64,000 nt of DNA from Xylocopa sonorina (taxonomy: Eukaryota > Arthropoda > Insecta > Hymenoptera > Apidae). Every line of letters begins with the position of its first letter. Positions within the stretch are counted from its first letter, which is position 1. The notes under the pieces were generated by a model. The model did not search any database, was not told where the DNA came from, and worked only from the letters and a program-made list of their open reading frames with translations. Positions 27,701 to 37,640 of this stretch are shown piece by piece. The stretch lies in NCBI RefSeq assembly GCF_050948175.1, contig NC_135200.1:5013001-5077000 (forward strand), written 5' to 3'. A program made the translations under genes and the position numbers.

Positions 27701-30700
27701 GAATCCAAGTAGTTTGGGAGGAGCTCGTCGTTTGTCGATCGGTGGGAAGAAGGCGAGGAGGAACTCGTTGTCATCCGAAGAGGGGAAAACAGGCAAAGCT
27801 AAGAAAGAGTCGAAGTCGACGAAGCAACTGTTCAGCACGAGCGAGTCGTGGAGCAACGACTCGGTGGTCAGTCATTCGGATAACTGCGCCTGCTGCCACA
27901 GCCGAGAACCTTGCCCCTTTCATGGATGCGAGCCCAACGATGGGAAATGAGAGCGTTGCGTTTAGTCTGAAGATCCAGCGATCTTTAACGATCAGAATGA
28001 ACAGCACTCGAGCATCAGAAAGTGTAAAAACATCGTGAAAGATTAATCAACGGATTCCATCCGCGCGGCTTTTACTCGACTAGAAAAAAAGATGAAAGTA
28101 GCTACTCGAAGAAAGCGAAAAGAAAATCAGAAGGAAGTCGAACGCTGTACGATTACCATGGATAGAAAAATATCGAAGACCACCGGAGGGAGCGAGCCCG
28201 CCGCTAATTATCTCGTCCATACGTTCGCATATATAATTTCTCTGCGTGTCATAAAACCTGAAATAAAACCTAATGAAAAATCGACCGAGGCATTCCTGCG
28301 TTATTCAGCTTTATACGGTTCTACGCAAGAAAAAGGAACTTTCCCTCCGTATTCCTCTCTCTCTCTCTCTCTCTCTAATTTCCTTTGTAACGAGATAAAT
28401 CACGAATCGCGGAGTTACCAATGAACACGCGTCGTTCGTAACTTTCCTGGTCGAGCAGAAGTGACGTTTCTAAAAGCAGTTTCTAAAAGACACGAATCAA
28501 AGGGTTCATCGTTCGTCCACCCATCGATCGCAATGTGACTGCTCGTGGTCACTGAGAAAAACTATTCGTAATCTGTGAAATTCTCCATTCTCGTTACAAT
28601 ACACTTTAAATCTCTCCTGAATGCTGTCAAAAATAAAAAAAAAACTCGCACGATTGTAATATTAACGCGTTGTAATTTTCAGGATTCCGAACTTCAAGAG
28701 TTACGAGAAACGATCGAGAGGCTGCGTAAGCAGAGCGCCGAGGCTGGGTTGAACAACGGGCAACACGCGAACAATGGTCGTCGTCACACCCTGGGCGACT
28801 CTGATTCGGGTACAACAGGCTGCACCGGGAACAGCAACCACCAGGGCGCCTCGATGGCCAGACAATTGTCCGCGGACAGCGTCACGTCGTTGAACTCGCT
28901 GAGCAGCGCCTGCTCGGCCAGCAGCCATCAGAAGAAGAAGGGCTGGCTTCGCAGCTCCTTCTCGAAGGCGTTCTCCAGGTCGCGAAAGAACAGGCACGGT
29001 TCCGTCTCCGACGCTGAGGACTGCAAAGAGAGCACAGGGGGCGATTTGAGCGCGCCTAGCAGCCCCAGATTGCCAACCGCTTCTAAACACGACTCACCGC
29101 ATGGACAAGGCGCCAGGAACAACGGGCAGAAATCGCCGGAAGTGGAGAATCCGTTGACCGGTAGCAAGAGCAGCTCTGCTTTGTATAAAAAGGAGGACGA
29201 AGACGTGGTGGAGTTGAAGAAGCAGCTCAGGGAGAAGGATCTTGTGTTGACGGACATCAGACTCGAGGCGTTGTCCTCGGCGCATCAGCTGGAATCATTG
29301 AAGGACACCGTTATTAAGATGAGGGTAAATATCGTGCTTGTTTTTTATAGTATCCTTTTAATTTTGTTTCATAATTCGTGTCCTCGCGGCGTAAAATTGC
29401 AAAGAGTGAGCTCGAAAAGGGAAATGTCTCTTTTGCAGAACGAGATGCTTAACTTAAAGCAGAATAACGAACGCCTGCAGCGACTAGTAACGTCGAAATC
29501 GTTGACATCCTCCCAGTCATCGTTGCCCAGTGACCCGGACAGACGCTTCAGCATGACGGAGGTGGCCTCCACCGTCGCTGCGCTTGCGAACGGCGATACC
29601 AGCACAACGGCAGATCAGCTGGAGGATTTAAGTGTACCAGAGCATCCGGTGGTACCGTCGACCACGACGAGCGCAGGGGAACCGACGCTGGAACAGGACA
29701 CGGATGGGAAACGAATCAACGTTGCCATTTATCTGGGCAGCGAGACGAACTTCAACTACAACCTCGTGACCGGAAGCACCTCGGACGGTAGCATTGGCGA
29801 ACCTCCGCACTGCGTCATCGCGAACGTCTGCATCAGCAATAAGACCACGTGGGACTCCCTTGATTCCACTGTCAGGCGTTGCTTCAAGGAATATGTCTCG
29901 AGGGTTGATCCTGTGACAAACTTGGGTCTGGGAGTCGAATGCGTTGCTGCCTATCATCTTGGTGAAGCTTCTAGGTAAGCCGCGATCGATCGCTCTGCTC
30001 TACTACAGAGAACTCTGATTAGTCTAATAGCTTGAGAAATTAATGTAATCAATTCTGACACTGTAGTAATAGTATCTTTAATACAGAAATGGTAAAGCTT
30101 CATTTCTTTGATCATAAAAACACTAAATACATAATTGCATCGAAATAATTGTATGCTTTAAAAGTACTACTCGCGAATTCTGAATATGTACAATACAAGC
30201 ATTCTGTTGGCCTCTTCGAATACAGATGCACTACGGATTCCCAGCATCCAGAATTGCTTCCCTGCGGCTACCTGATCGGTCACGTGAAAACCATTTATTT
30301 GGTGCTTTCCGGTTACTCCTGGCTCGCCGTGGACACTTTAATACCACGATCCATTGTGCAACGATTGGTATCTCTGCTAACGGAGCATCGCAGGGTGATT
30401 TTATGCGGGCCGAGCGGTACGGGCAAGAGCTATCTGGCTGGAAAATTAGCCCATGCCTTGGTCGATGCCGATAACGATACAAAGGATGCTACGGCGGTGG
30501 CCACGTTCAACGTGGACCACAAGTCCAGCAAAGAGCTCAGGCAATATCTGGCGCACATCGCCGAGAGATGCGATTCGAACGCGGCTGACGAACTACCGAG
30601 GGTGATCATTCTCGAGAACTTGCAGCACGCCGCGTCTCTCGGAGAGCTATTCAGCGGCCTGCTCGGCACTAGACACTCATCTTGCCCAGCTATTATTGGT

Positions 30701-31849
30701 ACCATGAGCCAGGCCACTTGTAGTACCACGAATCTCCAATTACACCACAATTTCAGGTACACCTCGTATCTTTTCGTTTATTCTTCGGTAAGGGACAATG
30801 ATAAAATAGTACGAGTCAAGATTTTCTCTGGTAAAGTTCGTAATAGCGTGTCACATACACACTATTTTGTGAGCTACAACTTTTGCTTGCACTCATTGCT
30901 TCAATTTAATTACAGGTGGGTGCTGTGCGCCAATCACATGGAACCAGTTAAGGGATTCTTAGGTCGTTACCTTAGGCGGAAGCTGTTGGAGCACGAGTTA
31001 CGCGAATGCGGTGGGACTAGAAACGCAGAGATGGCAGCGGTCGTCGAATGGTTGCCACGGGTATGGCTGCATCTGAACAAGTTCCTAGAGACCCATAGCA
31101 GTTCTGATGTAACAATAGGTAAGCTTCGATTTAATTTACGCCCGATTCACCGTGGTCTCTGTGTTTTATCATGAACAGTTGAGATGTAAATGCACGTATT
31201 CCAGGGCCACGGCTATTTCTATCTTGCCCGATGGAAGTAACGGGTTCTCAAGTATGGTTTACGGACCTGTGGAACTACTCCGTGGTACCGTACTTGGTAG
31301 AAGCAGTCAGAGAGGGATTAACACTTTACGGTAGACGTGTCAGTGGAAATGGGAATGGGGATACCTCTTGGGAAGACCCGACTCAGTTTATCACCTCGAG
31401 TTACCCATGGATTTCCACGCACGCTGTGCACGGTGGCAGCGATGCTCTTCTTCGTTTACGACCCGAGGACGTTGGCTACGACCTAGTTGCATCTGGACAC
31501 GCATCTGGAGTCGGTGCATCAAGCGTTAATAGTCTGGGCAGCACGCACAGCGACACTGAAGGAGATCCATTAGTTAGTATATTTTTTATTTATTCAATAA
31601 TGTTCATCGCTGCAAAAAAAAGTTTCGAATATCCAGTGTATACTATGGAGATTTTTTTAAACGATTAATAAAAATTTCTCGTTGTTACAGCTGAATATGC
31701 TAATGAGGTTACAGGAAGCAGCGAATTATTCGAGTCCTCACAGTAACGACAGTGACTCGGTCACCTCCCTTGACTCGTCGCACACTCGACACTCCGAGGA
31801 TTTAAGTTCATCGACATCTTCGTCGAGAGGTGTAGAATCAGCACTTTAA
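8929..31849 (+). CDS. sick: Neuron navigator / sickie, 3' portion (nine coding exons)
   Basis: Navigator proteins are large cytoskeletal regulators that act at microtubule ends and in axon growth; the Drosophila member is sickie. Model exons: 8929-11202, 24773-24871, 26723-26806, 28683-29324, 29439-29974, 30226-30756, 30916-31118, 31205-31572, 31691-31849. All phases agree and give 1631 residues ending at TAA. The last six exons follow vertebrate NAV2 closely: a coiled coil (AHVVSAFEQSLSNM, then DSELQELRETIERL), the basic motif KKKGWLRSSF, a second coiled coil (ELKKQLREKDLVLTDIRLEA), then the ATPase with Walker A GPSGTGKS at residues 1273-1280, DHKSSKELRQYL, HHNFRWVLCAN, KGFLGRYLRRKL, ETHSSSDVTIGPRLFL and the tail NMLMRLQEAANYSS. 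The N-terminal calponin-homology domain of long navigators is absent from the window and is probably encoded upstream. Certainty is high from 26723 on, moderate for 8929-11202 belonging to the same transcript, and lower for 24773-24871. Confidence 0.88.
21085..21255 (+). repeat. Degenerate tandem repeat, about four copies of a 33-44 bp unit
   Basis: The core GCTTGGAAAACTTGCGATACT recurs with drift: AGCGCTTGGAAGGCTTGCG, ACGCTTGGAAAACTTGCGAT, AGCGGTTAGAGAACTTGTG, AGGTGCTTAGAAAACTTGTG. Spacing is irregular. The block lies in the large sickie intron and has no coding potential that I can support. Confidence 0.7.
21680..21740 (+). repeat. (TC)n microsatellite, about 30 units
   Basis: A second long pure TC run, in the same orientation as the one at 2027, lies in the large sickie intron. 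Shorter ones occur at 28355-28376 and 41804-41824. Confidence 0.98.
24624..24766 (+). repeat. Tandem 61-bp duplication (82-bp offset) abutting a sickie acceptor
   Basis: Bases 24624-24684 and 24706-24766 are near-identical: each begins AAGTTGAATT, continues AAAGAAAATTGAGA and ends GGGTTATTT, with about five differences. The second copy runs directly into the pyrimidine tract and AG of the exon at 24773, so the branch-point region of that 3' splice site is duplicated 82 bp upstream. Confidence 0.85.
27135..27950 (+). CDS. sick: Alternative 3'-terminal coding exon of sickie (ATPase-less isoform)
   Basis: An open frame runs from 27099 to TGA 27948-27950. An AG at 27133-27134 gives a phase-0 join to the preceding exon (26723-26806, ending TATAEKK), reading PGTQKFPLPAMHANQNGSN onward. 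The 271-codon stretch has coding character: Lys/Ser/Arg-rich, with degenerate third positions, ending in a Cys/His cluster (CACCHSREPCPFHGCE). It carries a stop, so it must be mutually exclusive with exon 28683-29324. AATAAA at 28262-28267, 312 nt after the stop, is a suitable polyadenylation signal. The isoform would keep the start of the coiled coil but lose the basic motif and the whole ATPase. The alternative is a small nested gene starting at ATG 27165 or 27264. The polypyrimidine tract before the acceptor is only moderate. Confidence 0.6.
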   Translation, partial: PGTQKFPLPAMHANQNGSNPGSRSQPSRLFRNRRLDRPGDLKIMQLLSNQSNDQIKLVNGTIVIPISPEDAKALDLRVPDSENASLKSNSTSSRNSARLSVSKYVRKRPNDDSRTKRDVKRHPDAETKATTKLLDPQEERKASGGAALGTLGNLQTKLGRGLKSISNKSKARAMARLETKKGLNSSAGLNPSSLGGARRLSIGGKKARRNSLSSEEGKTGKAKKESKSTKQLFSTSESWSNDSVVSHSDNCACCHSREPCPFHGCEPNDGK

Positions 31850-33431
31850 TTCAATAGCCCTACCGTCTCTAATGAAGCTCGAGAAACGCAACCTGATCGT
31901 GTATCAAGGCCAGTTTGTAATACCCAATTTGAGAAGCAACAATTTATATCTATTCGGGCGGACGAGAACAAACGAATACGAAAATTCGGGAAGAAAATAG
32001 GGAAAGAATCAAAAATAAATTTTTGATACATTTAAGAAAACAAATCTCCTCTTTTTTGACTCTTTACGATAAGACGGATATCGAACGGATATCGAACGAT
32101 CGAACTGTAAGCGTGAACCTACGATACTTTCGACAGTACGTGATACGATACTCTTCATAAAATACGTCCTTCCATTTGCTCTTCTATAAGGTGATGATGT
32201 GCATTATCAAAGGAAATTAGAGATCGTCGAAAAAAAAAATGAAAAAAAAAAAAAATTCGTTTTTCAACGCCTACAGCTGGCCTATATATTTAGTCTACAT
32301 TTTTATGTGCGTCATGCACCTCGGTGTGATATGTAATTAAATAAGAGACAAGCAAGCGATTACTTCTACATGTTCTTTGAATATACCGAGACTTGTGTAA
32401 ACGCGCGTACATCGCCGTACCGATGCAATAATCTACGCTGCCGTTACGGAAGTACCAGTCTATTTTAAACAGATACATTTCTACGATGAAATCAAGTAAC
32501 GACTAAGTGTAGCTTAACGCGGGGGTCTACTCGAGAAAAATTTGGATGGAATATACAGTATTATCGTAGGGCGTAAAACAGAAACGGCTTCGAACTGAGC
32601 CAACTGACTTCAGGATCGAGGAACCGCGATTCCTCTCGTCCATTACTTTCAGGTAATAGCTTATCTTATTTGATATACAGATCTCATGGACGGACCGCTC
32701 AACGGAGTATTGTTTCGCCTTCAGAAGTACAGCGCAGTTCGAAGTGAATACTGATGGGTGTGCGTGCAAAAATAGTCTATTTATACATACTTTGCTACGA
32801 AAGCTCTATTTAATTAAAAAAAAAAAATGTTAATATAATTATATAAATATATATAAATATATATATATACACACATACAACCTAACGATGATGATGGCGC
32901 TAAATGTATGTTACGGATAAAATTTATAATTAGCCAGTAAGCTACGTGAGTAATTCTGGTCATGTAACATTGTAAATAGAAAAGACAAGCGAGTGGAATA
33001 TACGAAGGCGCTAGATGGAAATTTTGATTCGAAGTGTCCCATGATAGCCTGCGAGATCTCTTTTTTGGTAATGGCATGTAAAGTGTAAAAAGAAGACGGA
33101 AGTATGGTAGAGGACAAAGGAATTGAATCCTTCATGTGCAATTTACCGGATTGCAGCGTATATCAACTGCCAGGATAGACAGATGATAACACAGGCTACG
33201 ACAGATATACATATTGTACATGTTCAATAAAAATCTTGGGAGTCGATTTTAGATTTCAGCCGGGCTGGCACGATGTTCTGAATACGATGTGCATGTATAA
33301 TGTAACGATAATACAGTCGCATTTACAGGTTTTTTACGTTTGTACCGTATTTATACGCTGTACGACGCTGCACTCGACCTTTATTTAAATAACGATAATT
33401 ATTGTGTCATCAAATAAATCACACTAAACTT
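31850..33431 (+). other. sickie 3' UTR with several polyadenylation signals
   Basis: After the TAA at 31847-31849 the sequence is AT-rich without long frames. AATAAA occurs at 32014-32019, 33226-33231 and 33413-33418, so short and long 3' UTRs are possible. The stretch also holds an A-rich run near 32229-32255 and an (AT)n microsatellite near 32826-32870. Which site is used cannot be decided from sequence. Confidence 0.5.
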
Positions 33432-33645
33432 TACACGGTTAACATTGATTCGATGGCTCTCTTTAACTAGCTTGATTTATCTACTTTAATATGAGTTTCA
33501 ATCTTATATATTATTGATTGTATCGTCCAAACCGTAAGTCTTACAAGAAAATGACAAAGAATATTGAAAAGAGCAATAAATTTGCTACCATAGTAGTTCC
33601 TATTTTACCCTGAAACTCGAAAACAGGTGGATCAATTTTCAAATT

Positions 33646-34064
33646 ATATCTCCCGCTTTAGAGGTAAGGGAGAGAGAGAGAAAGATATATAAGGAAGCTA
33701 TAAGAAAGAGTGAGACAGATGATACCCACCCTGCTCCAGAACCCGTGGCGTCATCTCTGCAAAAAGTGCTCAAACTGGTCGCTCAGCGTTATCAACAGCG
33801 AAGTAAACTAGTGAAACACTGACGCCATCTCTCGGAAAATCGCTGAAACTAGTAGGGCATTAGTTTCACTACTTTCCGCAGAGATGGCACTAGTAGTTTT
33901 TGAGCGTTCACTTCGCTGTCGATACTTATGTGCGACCAGTTTGAGCACTTTTTACAGAGATGGCGCCACGGGTTCTAGAGTAGAGTGGGGTATCATCTGT
34001 CTCACTCTTTCTTGTAGGTTTGCTTATATATCTTTCTCTGTCTTGCCTCTAAAGCGGGAAATAT
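33646..34064. mobile_element. 419-bp foldback (MITE-like) element
   Basis: The left end ATATCTCCCGCTTTAGAGG is matched inverted by the right end CCTCTAAAGCGGGAAATAT. Complementarity continues through GAGTGAGACAGATGATACC with GGTATCATCTGTCTCACTC, CCAGAACCCGTGGCG with CGCCACGGGTTCTAG, AAAGTGCTCAAACTGGTCGC with GCGACCAGTTTGAGCACTTT, and ACAGCGAAGT with ACTTCGCTGT. Further imperfect pairing reaches the centre near 33855. It has no ORF and would need a transposase supplied elsewhere. A clean target-site duplication is not visible (flanks CAAATT and CAAGTA), so the superfamily is undecided. Confidence 0.8.
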
Positions 34065-34459
34065 CAAGTAAATTACAATAAAACTATATATGAGAACGCA
34101 TATATGCGTTCATAGCGCTTAAAGGGCTAGTAAAACTACGTTTAATTGTAGTTCTAACTATTCTATAGTAATATAGGTAACGCTGAAAAGATATGATGGA
34201 TAAATAGGGTTCTTGCACTTTGGGATACATAGATAAATTGTAATTGTTTTATTTTATATCTCGTCTGGGCTTATCTTACGGAACTTCATATCGTATGCTC
34301 AGAAATATTAATCGTGCAAAAGTTACAAGTATTGTACTTTCTATAATTTAAAGAGAGGAGAAAATGTAGGTGTTGCCTAGACAACAATCATTATTCGTAC
34401 CCTATATAAGTAAAGGAGTTTAGAAAATTTTAAATGAATCGCGAATAACTTAAATGTAA

Positions 34460-34564
34460 TGCGTAGTCCTTAGCATGATATCGTTTTCGAGAAATGAATT
34501 GATCTCTCGAAAACGTTACCAAGTACCCAGGTCCACCCCGTGGAGGTGACTACGCAGGGACCCA
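34460..34564 (+). repeat. Nested-hairpin repeat, copy 1
   Basis: The outer inverted arms are TGCGTAGTC and GACTACGCA; the inner arms are CGTTTTCGAGA and TCTCTCGAAAACG, separated by a short loop; a third small stem is TCCAC-CCC-GTGGA. The right edge ends GGGACCCA. It matches copy 2 at 36504 closely in the same orientation, and differs mainly by a four-base length change in the inner loop. Confidence 0.85.
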
Positions 34565-36503
34565 TCCCTAATTTCCCTAATCCCATCCACCCTCCATTAC
34601 ATCTGTGTGTTCTCGGTACAGAAGGTACCGAGGACTGACTCTACTTCAATAATTTAAACGCGGAATCCACAATACATTTTCGAAAATCTATCAATGATTT
34701 TTAGAAATTGTAGTATGGACTTTGAGGTGCGAGGATAACGAGAAATGCCATTATCTTACCAGAAGTGAGATCTTTAAAGTGACTCTACTAACGCTTTAGA
34801 GAAATGCAAGTGTTTCGCAAAAGGGAATACGATACGCTATTCTATATTCTATTATAAGAATCTTGATGAAAATGGAAACAAAATGAAGTTATGCTAACAT
34901 TAAGAAAAGAAACTAAGATGAAGCAAATTTAGATAAAGTTCGCGACGCGACGAAGACGAACAAGTACCAATAAACCTGCGTTAAATTCTCGCGAGCGCAT
35001 TCTACCCGATGGTTCCACGCTAATCACTAGGCGAACCATACCCGACGCGAATCGCGAGCAAATTAAGTTCATGCCACGTCTTACGTCGAAACAGCTGATA
35101 CCACGCTCTCCCCAATGGTGAATGCGGGTACCATCGCGATCTCAGCGAGACTTAGCATTAGGACGCATTGCCCAACGACAAGAACGAACTTCGCAGACCG
35201 CCCCAAGTCGTCTTACAGCAGGTCCGAAGACCCCAGCGACACGGGGTAGGAGCTACTCGGAACGAACCCGCGTGAGCGCGTCCAATGTACTAAGCCTATA
35301 CCCAAGTCGAGTACCCAACGGGCGTACCAATCGACAAGGGCTGCGAAATCACAATGGGCACCGAAAACCACATCAGTTTGATTGAGTATCGACTATTTCG
35401 CTGCGTGGAAATGAAAGACTAAATCTCGAACGAATAAAAAAGAAAAGAAAAGAAAAGGAAAGCTACGTGAAGCGATTTCACGCAGTACAAACTTAGAATG
35501 CTCAAGGGAGAATGTAACGCATGTTTATCGGCACTGACTACACGCGTAGAAATGGCTATTTCTCACTTCAGGTAAGAAAATGGATTTCTTTACAATTTTG
35601 TTACAATTCAGTTACAATTAAATTACTTAAATCTAAGCGCTTATAACTAAGGACGCACGCATCCCACGGCGATCCAACGGTGATCCAGTGTCAAACGTAG
35701 AAATTGAGTTGAAGAGAAAACGAAAAAAGCTTTTCTTGATTATAATTTGAGAAAGAATTTTGGAAAAGGTAAAACTCCAACGCTGTATTCACCGGAAATA
35801 CCATTTCCTCATTTGCAAATATAAGGAGAATAATGATACTGCTTTACGATTATAGAATACAAAATAGTTGATCAACCCCACGATGATTTCAAGCCAGTTG
35901 TTGCCCATGTAGAAATTTAGAAACGCGGAAATTAAAATAAAGGAGAGACTAAGTCGATTTCCAACCATCGAACAATCCTTCGTTGAGACAAACACCGCAG
36001 AGAGATAGAAATTAATACAGATTATGCAGGATTGTTTGAAACGTCCCTAATTCCGATCAATGGTGTTTATACAAAAATAATGAGAATAATATCCTATGAA
36101 CTGATTAATGTCGACCATAATTATACTCGATTGAAATGAATTAGGGAAGTCAGGATAGAAGGGATTCGGGTTACACATTTATAAAATTACATTATGTGAA
36201 TGTACAGATACGTTCACTAAAATTAACTTAAACTATTTGCAATCCAACTTAAACTTTCAAAGTCCTGAAAAGGACTTGAGAGATTTAAATTGTACTGCAA
36301 AGGACTCGATAGTAAAAGTACCAGTGATTAAATTATTCTAATCAACTGCAAAATTAATGAAATAGTAGTTGGATAAAATAAATAAATGAAATAATGAAAG
36401 TAAATCTATGAAATCTTTATGCAAAACAGAAGTTATAAATCGTAATCTTTTAATTGATTCGGGTACTTTTAGTATCGAGTTTACAACTATACTTATGTCT
36501 ACG
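34565..36503. other. Intergenic DNA between the two nested-hairpin repeats; no supported gene
   Basis: Mostly AT-rich, but 34930-35390 is clearly more GC- and CpG-rich and contains an 87-codon frame (35122-35385) with no recognisable domain. A small hairpin, CTCGGTAC-AGAAG-GTACCGAG, lies near 34612. The GC-rich block could be a decayed element fragment, but no coding motif supports this. Confidence 0.45.
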
Positions 36504-36604
36504 TGCGTAGTCCTTAGCTTGATATCGTTTTCGAGAGACCGGTCTCTCGAAAACGTTACCAAGGGCCCAGGTCCACCCCGTGGAGGTGACTACGCAGGGA
36601 CCCA
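36504..36604 (+). repeat. Nested-hairpin repeat, copy 2
   Basis: Same architecture as copy 1 but with a perfect 30-bp inner palindrome (CGTTTTCGAGAGACC followed by GGTCTCTCGAAAACG). The similarity to copy 1 stops sharply at TGCGTAG on the left and GGGACCCA on the right, so these are the repeat's edges. No ORF. Confidence 0.85.
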
Positions 36605-36720
36605 ATAATACACTTCTAATTGCATTATATTTTTGGTTTTTTCGAATTCAAAAATATTGAATAGAATTCTACTATCACCACCGAATAGTTAAATCTTTAA
36701 TTTGTTCACTTGCCGTTCAC

Positions 36721-37060
36721 CGCCGTCTACAATCGTCCACAATCGTCCACGATCGTCCACAATAGTCCACAATCATGCACAATTGTCCATCAGTATTCGA
36801 AATCGTCCACCAGTGTTCGAAATCGTCCACCAGTGTCCGCAATCGTCCACCAGTGTCCGCAATCGTCCACCAGTGTCCGCAATCGTCCACCAGTGTCCGC
36901 AATCGTCCACCAGTGTCCGCAATCGTCCACCAGTGTCCGCAATCATCCACCAGTGTCCACTACCCTTGGCTACTCCACCGCCGCCCACTGTCATCCACCA
37001 CCATCCACAATCATCCACCAGTGTCTACTACCCTTGGCTACTCCACAGGAAGCCACCAGC
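36721..37060 (+). repeat. Minisatellite: 10-bp units grading into a 20-bp higher-order array
   Basis: 36721-36780 holds 10-bp units of type AATCGTCCAC. From 36781 to 36960 nine copies follow in exact 20-bp register, AATCGTCCACCAGTGTCCGC with scattered changes. A 68-bp-offset duplication follows, with CAGTGTCCACTACCCTTGG near 36951 and CAGTGTCTACTACCCTTGG near 37019. Three reading frames stay open only because the unit lacks stop codons, and 20 is not a multiple of three, so the long overlapping frames here are artefacts. Confidence 0.95.
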
Positions 37061-37154
37061 AGTGACCAACCCCATCCTCATCATGACCTTCTCGCTACGG
37101 CGTCCAAACGGCCAAAAGACTTTTGGCAGCCTCACACTCTTTATATATACGCAT

Positions 37155-37286
37155 CCCCACTATCATCAGCGCCCCACTATCGTCAGCGTCCCACTGTCGT
37201 CAGCGCCCCACTATCATCAGCGCCCCACTCTCGTCAGCGCCCCACTATCATCAGCGCCCCACTGTCGTCAGCGCCCCACTCTCCTG
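37155..37286 (+). repeat. 17-bp minisatellite, seven full copies plus a partial
   Basis: CCCCACTATCATCAGCG repeats in perfect 17-bp register from 37155 to 37273, varying at ATC/GTC and at TAT/TGT/TCT, followed by a broken eighth copy. It lies about 355 bp before the CRCP start codon. Confidence 0.95.
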
Positions 37287-37640
37287 AAAGTCGTAAGTTA
37301 ACAAAATCAATTTTCTGGCTATAGTACTTGCTATAGTCGAAGCTAATGGCTGCCATAGAGATATGTTTGGTACGCCCTCTATCTATATCAAACAAGATTT
37401 TTGTATATATTAACCTAACCTTATTTTCACATTAAAAGGAAGATTATATTGTAGATTTTTTAGTTACGAATGCTATTATTGAACATTGTATTTATAAGTG
37501 TTTAGTTAATTTTCGAGTGGTTCTCTTACCAAGGAAAGATATTAATAAATATGAATACATAACCTTAAATATGTTTAGTATATTTCTTTATTAATGTAAA
37601 GAAATAATATATTCAACTCAATTTTACTTGATTATTCGAT

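Noticed and set aside
28575..28682. Start of the navigator exon at an upstream in-frame codon near 28575
   Set aside because: TGTAATTTTCAG just before GATTCCGAA is a good acceptor and the protein match to navigators begins exactly at DSELQELRET; the upstream part is intron.
35122..35385. 87-codon frame as a gene
   Set aside because: No motif and no UTR or splice signals; kept only as a compositional oddity.
34460..36604. The two ~100-bp direct repeats as LTRs of a small retrotransposon (they begin TG and reach CA)
   Set aside because: The similarity continues past the CA to GGGACCCA in both copies, no primer-binding site or polypurine tract is placed correctly, and no target-site duplication is seen.
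36702..37324. Long overlapping open frames of about 200 residues (SSTSVRNRPPVSAIVHQCPQ type repeats)
   Set aside because: They are the 10/20-bp and 17-bp minisatellites read in several frames at once. The unit lacks stop codons and its length is not a multiple of three; there is no domain and no splice context.
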